Below the pieces are notes generated by a model. That model made no database searches. It was not told the origin of the DNA and worked only from the letters and a program-made list of their open reading frames with translations. Positions 5,874 to 9,225 of a stretch of 9,225 nucleotides of DNA are shown one piece after another; positions within the stretch are counted from its first letter, which is position 1, and the number at the start of each line of letters is the position of its first letter. Position numbers and translations under genes: made by a program. This DNA is from Dehalococcoidia bacterium (GTDB taxonomy: Bacteria > Chloroflexota > Dehalococcoidia > Dehalococcoidales > Fen-1064): contig PMBW01000178.1 of assembly GCA_003153075.1 (NCBI GenBank), forward strand, positions 184 through 9,408, read 5' to 3'.

Positions 5874-7622
5874 ATGAAAAAGAAGATCTTGTGGTTGGGT
5901 TTAACCTTCTTAATGGTAGCGGCATTGGTGCCGGCTTTAGTGCTGTCTTCCTGCACTACCAATTCGACAACAGCCGCGTCGACAACAAAACCGGCAACAC
6001 AGGCCAATACACCGACAACCGGTGGCACTCTGACAGTATTCACCCAGTGGGGTATGGAAGATCCCTCCGGTTTTGATTCACTGACACAGAGGATCTGGTC
6101 AGGCTCAGTCTGGATCAACCCCTTTACAGAGTGGCTGTGCCGTGGGAATGTCGAGAAATATGGTCCGCGCGGTACCAAAGATTTCACCTTCCAAACCTGG
6201 GAAAATATCCCGGAACAATATCTGGGCGGTGAGATTGCCCAATCCTGGGAAGTTCAAGCCAGTCCTTTACAGATTACCTATCACCTGCGCCCCGGCATTA
6301 TGTTTGCCGCTAATTCAACGATCGGCATGGCAGCCCGCGAAGTTACCGCCAGCGATGTTGCCTTCAGTCTGTTACGCACCAAGAATACCCCCGGACCGGG
6401 CAGCTACCTCGCAATGGTCGATAATGTCACTGCACCGGATAAATACACCGCGGTCGTTTCTTTGAAAGCCTACGATGCTAACTGGTTCTTTATCTTTGGC
6501 GGCGGTATGGCCATGGGCGCCATTCAGCCCCAGGAAATGGCCAAAGCCAATACCCCGAAAGAAGACTGGCATAACGCCACCGGCAGCGGACCCTTTATCC
6601 TGAAAGATTATGCCTCCGGCGTTGGCGCAACCTATGAAAAGAACCCCAACTATTGGGGAAAAACCACCATCGGCGGCAAACAGTATTCAGAACCGCTCAT
6701 CCAGACACTGCAATATCCCGTTATCCCGGATGAATCTGCCCAGGTGGCCGCGCTCCGCACCGGTAAGATCGACTGGTGGCCGAATGTCAAACAGCAATAT
6801 TCAGCTTCATTGGCTTCCACCGCTCCTGACCTGGTACAGAACAAATACCTGTTCGGCAAGATCGACCTGTGGAGAATCAACCGGCAGGGATCCAAGACCC
6901 TTAAGGATGTCAAAGTACGTCAGGCTTTAATGGTTGGCTTGGACTTGAAAGCCATTTCCACCCTGCTCTACAATGGCGGCGAAATTGTTAACTGGCCCAT
7001 CGGGCCTCAGGCTCCCGGTTACACCGCTTTTGCCGACCTTTCCGCTACCGGCAAGATGTTGTACACCTTTGATGCCGCGAAAGCAAAGCAGATGCTCGCC
7101 GATGCCGGTTATCCTAACGGCTTCTCGATCGTCATCAACACAGATGCCCCTCATACCGATTTAGCCAATGCTTGCGCCAGCTATTGGGCCAAGATCGGCG
7201 TTACCGCTGATATCAAGATCCATGATGCAACAACAGGTGCTTCTCTTCGTGACCAGGTTACCTATCCTGACATGATCTACACCAACTACACTGTCGTTAA
7301 CCCGTTAGTATCAGAACACCTGGTTGCCAGCGATGTTTTAGCAACTAACTTCACCGCCAAAGAACCTTTTGATGCAATGTACAAAGCCGCCGCGACCGAA
7401 ATGGATCCGACGAAACGCACCGCATTAGAAAAGTCCCTTGGCGTGGCCATGCTGGAAGATGCCGGTATGATCCCCTTCGCCCAGGCCTATAACTACAACT
7501 GCTACTGGCCGTGGATCAAGAACTACTTCAATGAAACCGATGCCGGTTACTACAACCAGATGCCGATGATCAAAACCCTGTGGATCGACCAGAATCTTAA
7601 GAAGACTCTCGGAAAATCATAG
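5874..7622 (+). CDS. Family 5 extracellular solute-binding lipoprotein (DppA/OppA type)
   Basis: Substrate-capturing lipoprotein of the ABC importer, 582 residues, anchored outside the cytoplasmic membrane. It has a type II signal peptide: basic MKKK, a hydrophobic core (5-23) and the lipobox L24-S-S-Cys27. A Thr/Ser/Ala/Pro-rich linker (28-49) precedes the folded domain. Family 5 signatures are IAQSWEVQ (121-128), YHLRPGIMF (136-144), VTASDVAFSL (157-166), GSGPFILKDY (237-246) and KNPNYWG (256-262), then VRQALMVGLD and AKQMLADAGYPNGF in the C-terminal half. The start is set by AAAGGAG at 5858-5864, 9 nt upstream. It follows the permease by 118 nt with no terminator, so both probably share the 4740 promoter. 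Family 5 proteins bind peptides, nickel or, in several thermophiles, oligosaccharides; with glycosidases on both sides an oligosaccharide or glycoside is favoured here. The ligand is not readable from sequence. Confidence 0.95.
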   Translation: MKKKILWLGLTFLMVAALVPALVLSSCTTNSTTAASTTKPATQANTPTTGGTLTVFTQWGMEDPSGFDSLTQRIWSGSVWINPFTEWLCRGNVEKYGPRGTKDFTFQTWENIPEQYLGGEIAQSWEVQASPLQITYHLRPGIMFAANSTIGMAAREVTASDVAFSLLRTKNTPGPGSYLAMVDNVTAPDKYTAVVSLKAYDANWFFIFGGGMAMGAIQPQEMAKANTPKEDWHNATGSGPFILKDYASGVGATYEKNPNYWGKTTIGGKQYSEPLIQTLQYPVIPDESAQVAALRTGKIDWWPNVKQQYSASLASTAPDLVQNKYLFGKIDLWRINRQGSKTLKDVKVRQALMVGLDLKAISTLLYNGGEIVNWPIGPQAPGYTAFADLSATGKMLYTFDAAKAKQMLADAGYPNGFSIVINTDAPHTDLANACASYWAKIGVTADIKIHDATTGASLRDQVTYPDMIYTNYTVVNPLVSEHLVASDVLATNFTAKEPFDAMYKAAATEMDPTKRTALEKSLGVAMLEDAGMIPFAQAYNYNCYWPWIKNYFNETDAGYYNQMPMIKTLWIDQNLKKTLGKS

Positions 7623-7641
7623 TATCTAACGATCACACAAT

Positions 7642-7670
7642 TTGCGATTCATAACACGGAACAATATAAT
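7642..7670 (+). promoter_or_regulatory. Predicted promoter for the second GH4 gene
   Basis: TTGCGA (7642-7647) and a perfect TATAAT (7665-7670) are separated by 17 bp, 20 nt after the binding-protein stop codon. The predicted start of transcription, near 7677, falls inside the left arm of the adjacent palindrome. This would allow the GH4 gene to be expressed independently of the transporter. The -35 match is only 4 of 6, but the -10 and spacing are ideal. Confidence 0.5.
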
Positions 7671-7700
7671 TGGAAGGCGGGGGTTTTCCCCCGCCTTCCA
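7671..7700. promoter_or_regulatory. Perfect GC-rich palindrome / stem-loop between binding protein and GH4 genes
   Basis: TGGAAGGCGGGGG (7671-7683), a TTTT loop (7684-7687) and CCCCCGCCTTCCA (7688-7700) form a perfect 13-bp stem. No U-run follows (GAATATTCAGG comes next), so it is not a standard intrinsic terminator. In transcripts reading out of the binding-protein gene it would fold into a very stable hairpin that could protect the 3' end and lower downstream expression, a common arrangement after binding-protein genes. As DNA it abuts the TATAAT box and covers the predicted transcription start, so an operator role is also possible. Confidence 0.8.
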
Positions 7701-7708
7701 GAATATTC

Positions 7709-7714
7709 AGGAGG
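7709..7714 (+). promoter_or_regulatory. Ribosome binding site fixing the GH4 start at 7721
   Basis: A full consensus AGGAGG lies 6 nt before ATG 7721. The same frame is open further upstream to a TTG at 7670, which would add 17 residues encoded by the palindrome. Those residues are not GH4-like, and this ribosome binding site places the start at 7721, directly ahead of the MAKIVIIGAGS nucleotide-binding strand. Confidence 0.9.
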
Positions 7715-7720
7715 TTTATC

Positions 7721-9031
7721 ATGGCTAAAATTGTCATCATCGGCGCCGGCAGTCATGTCTTTTCGCGCCACCTTATCACGGATATCGTTTCTTACCCGGA
7801 ATTGAGACACAGCATGATTTCACTGGTAGATATCGCGCAGGAACCTCTGGATCTCATTACCGCGTTTACGAAGAAACTGATCAAGCAGCAAGGCTACAAC
7901 ACAAAAATCGAAGCTACCACAGACCGCCGCATCGCCCTTAAAGGCGCTAATTACGTTTTCACCACGATTCAGGTCGGCGGCGCTAAAACCACCCAGACCG
8001 CCAAAGCGATTACCACCAAATACGGTGTCGATGAAGGTGTCGGCGATACGATCGGACCGCGCGGGGTGTTCTACGGAGCGCGCCATGTGCCGGTGATGCT
8101 GGACATCTGCCGGGATATGGAAGAACTCTGCCCGGATGCCTGGTTATTAAACTACACTAACCCCATGTCCATTATCACCTGGGCAGTAAACGATTACACG
8201 CATATTAAAAATGTCGGTTTATGCCACAGTGTGCCGCATACGTCAGCTGAACTGGCAAAATACATCGGCGCGCCTTATGAGGAAATTTCTTATTGGGTCG
8301 CCGGCATTAACCATATGGCCTGGTTCCTGGATTTCCGATGGAAAGGAGAAGACGCCTATCCCCTCCTTCGCGAGAAGTTTAAAAACCCCGCTGTTTATTC
8401 AGGGCCGGAAGCTCACTGGGCCGGGCCGGATGTCGTGCGTGCGGAAATTTTCAAAGCCTTCGGCTATTTCGTCACCGAGTCCAGTGTGCACATGTCGGAA
8501 TACACCCCCTACTTCCGTAAACGCCCGGAACTGATCGAACAATTTAAATTGAATTCACTCAGCGGCGAGCAGTGGTTCGATCGCAGAAAAAAGGAAGCTG
8601 ACGAGTTTAAAAAACAGGTTACTTCCGACGAAAAACTTTCTACCGCGCACAGCGGCGAATACGGCTCGATCATCATCCATTCGCTCGAGACCGGCACACC
8701 TTCCCGCATTAACGCCAACGTTAAAAACCATAAATTGATCACCAACTTGCCCAACGGCTGTTGCGTGGAAGTCCCCTGCCTGGTAGATAAAGAAGGTATC
8801 CATCCCTGCTTCGTCGGCGATCTGCCGCCGCAGTTAGCTGCCTTAAACCGCACTAATATCAACGTTTATGAGATGGCTGTCCGCGGCATTGTCGAGAAGA
8901 ATAAAACCAAGCTTTTCCAGGCGATTCTCCTCGACCCTTTGACCGGCGCCGTGCTCACCATTGAAGAAACCCGCAATATGGTCGACGAAATGTTTAAGGC
9001 CGAAACGGACTACGTTAAAGGCTATAAATAG
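7721..9031 (+). CDS. GH4 alpha-galactosidase-like glycosidase (copy B, complete)
   Basis: Complete NAD+/divalent-metal-dependent family 4 glycosidase of 436 residues, predicted cytoplasmic. Motifs in order: Rossmann strand and GxGS loop IVIIGAGS (4-11), acidic LVDIA around Asp37 that should hold the NAD ribose, GPRGVFYGARH (112-122), NYTNPM (144-149), the catalytic/metal motif CHSV (168-171) and GINHMAWF (195-202) with the second metal-ligand His198. Members of this family oxidise C3 of the sugar transiently and eliminate the aglycone, needing reducing conditions and usually Mn2+. CHSV points to alpha-galactoside-type substrates. It is a clear paralogue of the truncated GH4 at the window start (40 of 60 residues identical in the first aligned block, higher in the core), with one divergent segment at 8552-8647. 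It has its own predicted promoter and ends before a strong terminator. Substrate is inferred; alpha-galacturonidase is an alternative. Confidence 0.94.
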   Translation: MAKIVIIGAGSHVFSRHLITDIVSYPELRHSMISLVDIAQEPLDLITAFTKKLIKQQGYNTKIEATTDRRIALKGANYVFTTIQVGGAKTTQTAKAITTKYGVDEGVGDTIGPRGVFYGARHVPVMLDICRDMEELCPDAWLLNYTNPMSIITWAVNDYTHIKNVGLCHSVPHTSAELAKYIGAPYEEISYWVAGINHMAWFLDFRWKGEDAYPLLREKFKNPAVYSGPEAHWAGPDVVRAEIFKAFGYFVTESSVHMSEYTPYFRKRPELIEQFKLNSLSGEQWFDRRKKEADEFKKQVTSDEKLSTAHSGEYGSIIIHSLETGTPSRINANVKNHKLITNLPNGCCVEVPCLVDKEGIHPCFVGDLPPQLAALNRTNINVYEMAVRGIVEKNKTKLFQAILLDPLTGAVLTIEETRNMVDEMFKAETDYVKGYK

Positions 9032-9071
9032 TTCTTTTCTGCCCATTCATTATTGCTATTATCAAAACCAG

Positions 9072-9101
9072 AAAAGCCCCCCGGAATCCGGGGGGCTTTT
9101 T
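9072..9101 (+). terminator. Intrinsic terminator closing the operon
   Basis: AAAAGCCCCCCGG (9072-9084), loop AAT, CCGGGGGGCTTTT (9088-9100) plus one more T form a perfect 13-bp stem whose 3' arm ends in a T-run, 40 nt after the GH4 stop codon. It is textbook rho-independent in the + direction. The A-run on the 5' side makes it potentially bidirectional, serving a convergent gene beyond the window. Confidence 0.95.
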
Positions 9102-9203
9102 GATTAAATACTAAAATGATCGTGAATCCTACGACATCAAAGTTATCTCTATTTGCTATAACTCTACCTTTCGCTAAGGGGAGATACAGGGGGATTTTCA
9201 GTT

Positions 9204-9222
9204 ATTATTCTTGATTATTCTT
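9204..9222. repeat. Short AT-rich tandem repeat in the terminal intergenic DNA
   Basis: ATTATTCTT appears twice, separated by one G. The surrounding 9102-9225 contains no coding frame that I can support. It also has a CTC-TA-CCTT / AAGG-G-GAG imperfect hairpin at 9162-9183 followed by GATACAGGGGGATTTT, which looks like a piece of dispersed intergenic repeat. Function unknown. Confidence 0.45.
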
Positions 9223-9225
9223 TAC

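Noticed and set aside
5693..6187. 164-codon minus-strand frame across the permease end and binding-protein start
   Set aside because: It crosses an AT-rich gap by chance and overlaps two confident genes; the translation looks like random sequence.
7671..7700. Intrinsic terminator after the binding-protein gene
   Set aside because: The stem is perfect but no T-run follows the right arm, so it is described as a palindrome/stabiliser instead.
7670..7720. Upstream TTG start for the second GH4 gene
   Set aside because: It would translate the palindrome into a non-GH4 extension, and a perfect AGGAGG directs initiation at 7721.
9154..9162. Extended -10-like TGCTATAAC near the window end
   Set aside because: No -35 match and no visible downstream gene in the window to support it.
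1..9225. CRISPR arrays, tRNA/rRNA genes, insertion sequences
   Set aside because: No regularly spaced repeats, no cloverleaf or rRNA-like stretch, and no transposase or terminal inverted repeats were seen on either strand.

Overview
The window is a carbohydrate-utilisation locus with every gene on the + strand. Its base composition is balanced. From 5' to 3' it holds: the 3' part of a glycoside hydrolase family 4 (GH4) gene resembling alpha-galactosidases; two tandem paralogous GH35/DUF5597-type TIM-barrel glycosidases; one DppB-type ABC permease; one family 5 (DppA/OppA-type) extracytoplasmic solute-binding lipoprotein; and a second, complete GH4 gene that ends at a strong intrinsic terminator. 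The lipoprotein has an SSC lipobox followed by a Thr/Ser/Ala-rich linker. That, with Gram-positive-style AGGAGG ribosome binding sites and O2-sensitive-type GH4 enzymes, suggests an anaerobic or sediment bacterium, perhaps a Chloroflexota (Dehalococcoidia-like) lineage. The taxonomic call is a style-based inference, not a proof.

Layout. 1-2910: the GH4 fragment and the first GH35-like gene are 31 nt apart, so almost certainly co-transcribed. 2914-2986 is a short AT-rich gap before the second GH35-like gene (2987-4615). 4616-4801 (186 nt) is the longest non-coding stretch. It carries a perfect 13-bp tandem repeat followed by a near-consensus sigma70-type promoter (TTGACA-17-TAGAAT), so the transporter genes probably have their own regulated promoter. 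The permease (4802-5755) and binding protein (5874-7622) follow. The gap after the binding protein contains TTGCGA-17-TATAAT abutting a perfect 13-bp-arm GC-rich palindrome, then the second GH4 gene (7721-9031). The terminator lies at 9072-9101. About 120 nt of AT-rich intergenic DNA with small repeats closes the window.

How the genes may work together (inference): the binding protein captures a solute outside the membrane and the permease forms half of the translocation pore. The glycosidases have no signal peptide, so they would hydrolyse the imported glycoside in the cytoplasm. GH4 enzymes use NAD+ and a divalent metal to cleave alpha-linkages (galactoside-type motif here), and the GH35-like enzymes would cleave beta-galactoside-type linkages. 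Family 5 binding proteins are classically peptide binders but several are known to bind oligosaccharides, and the glycosidase neighbours favour that here. The partner permease and the ATPases are not in the window.

The most notable points are the two independent paralogue pairs (GH4 x2, GH35-like x2) bracketing an incomplete Dpp-type transporter, and the two promoter-linked repeat/palindrome architectures. Nothing here amounts to a clearly unprecedented molecular system.
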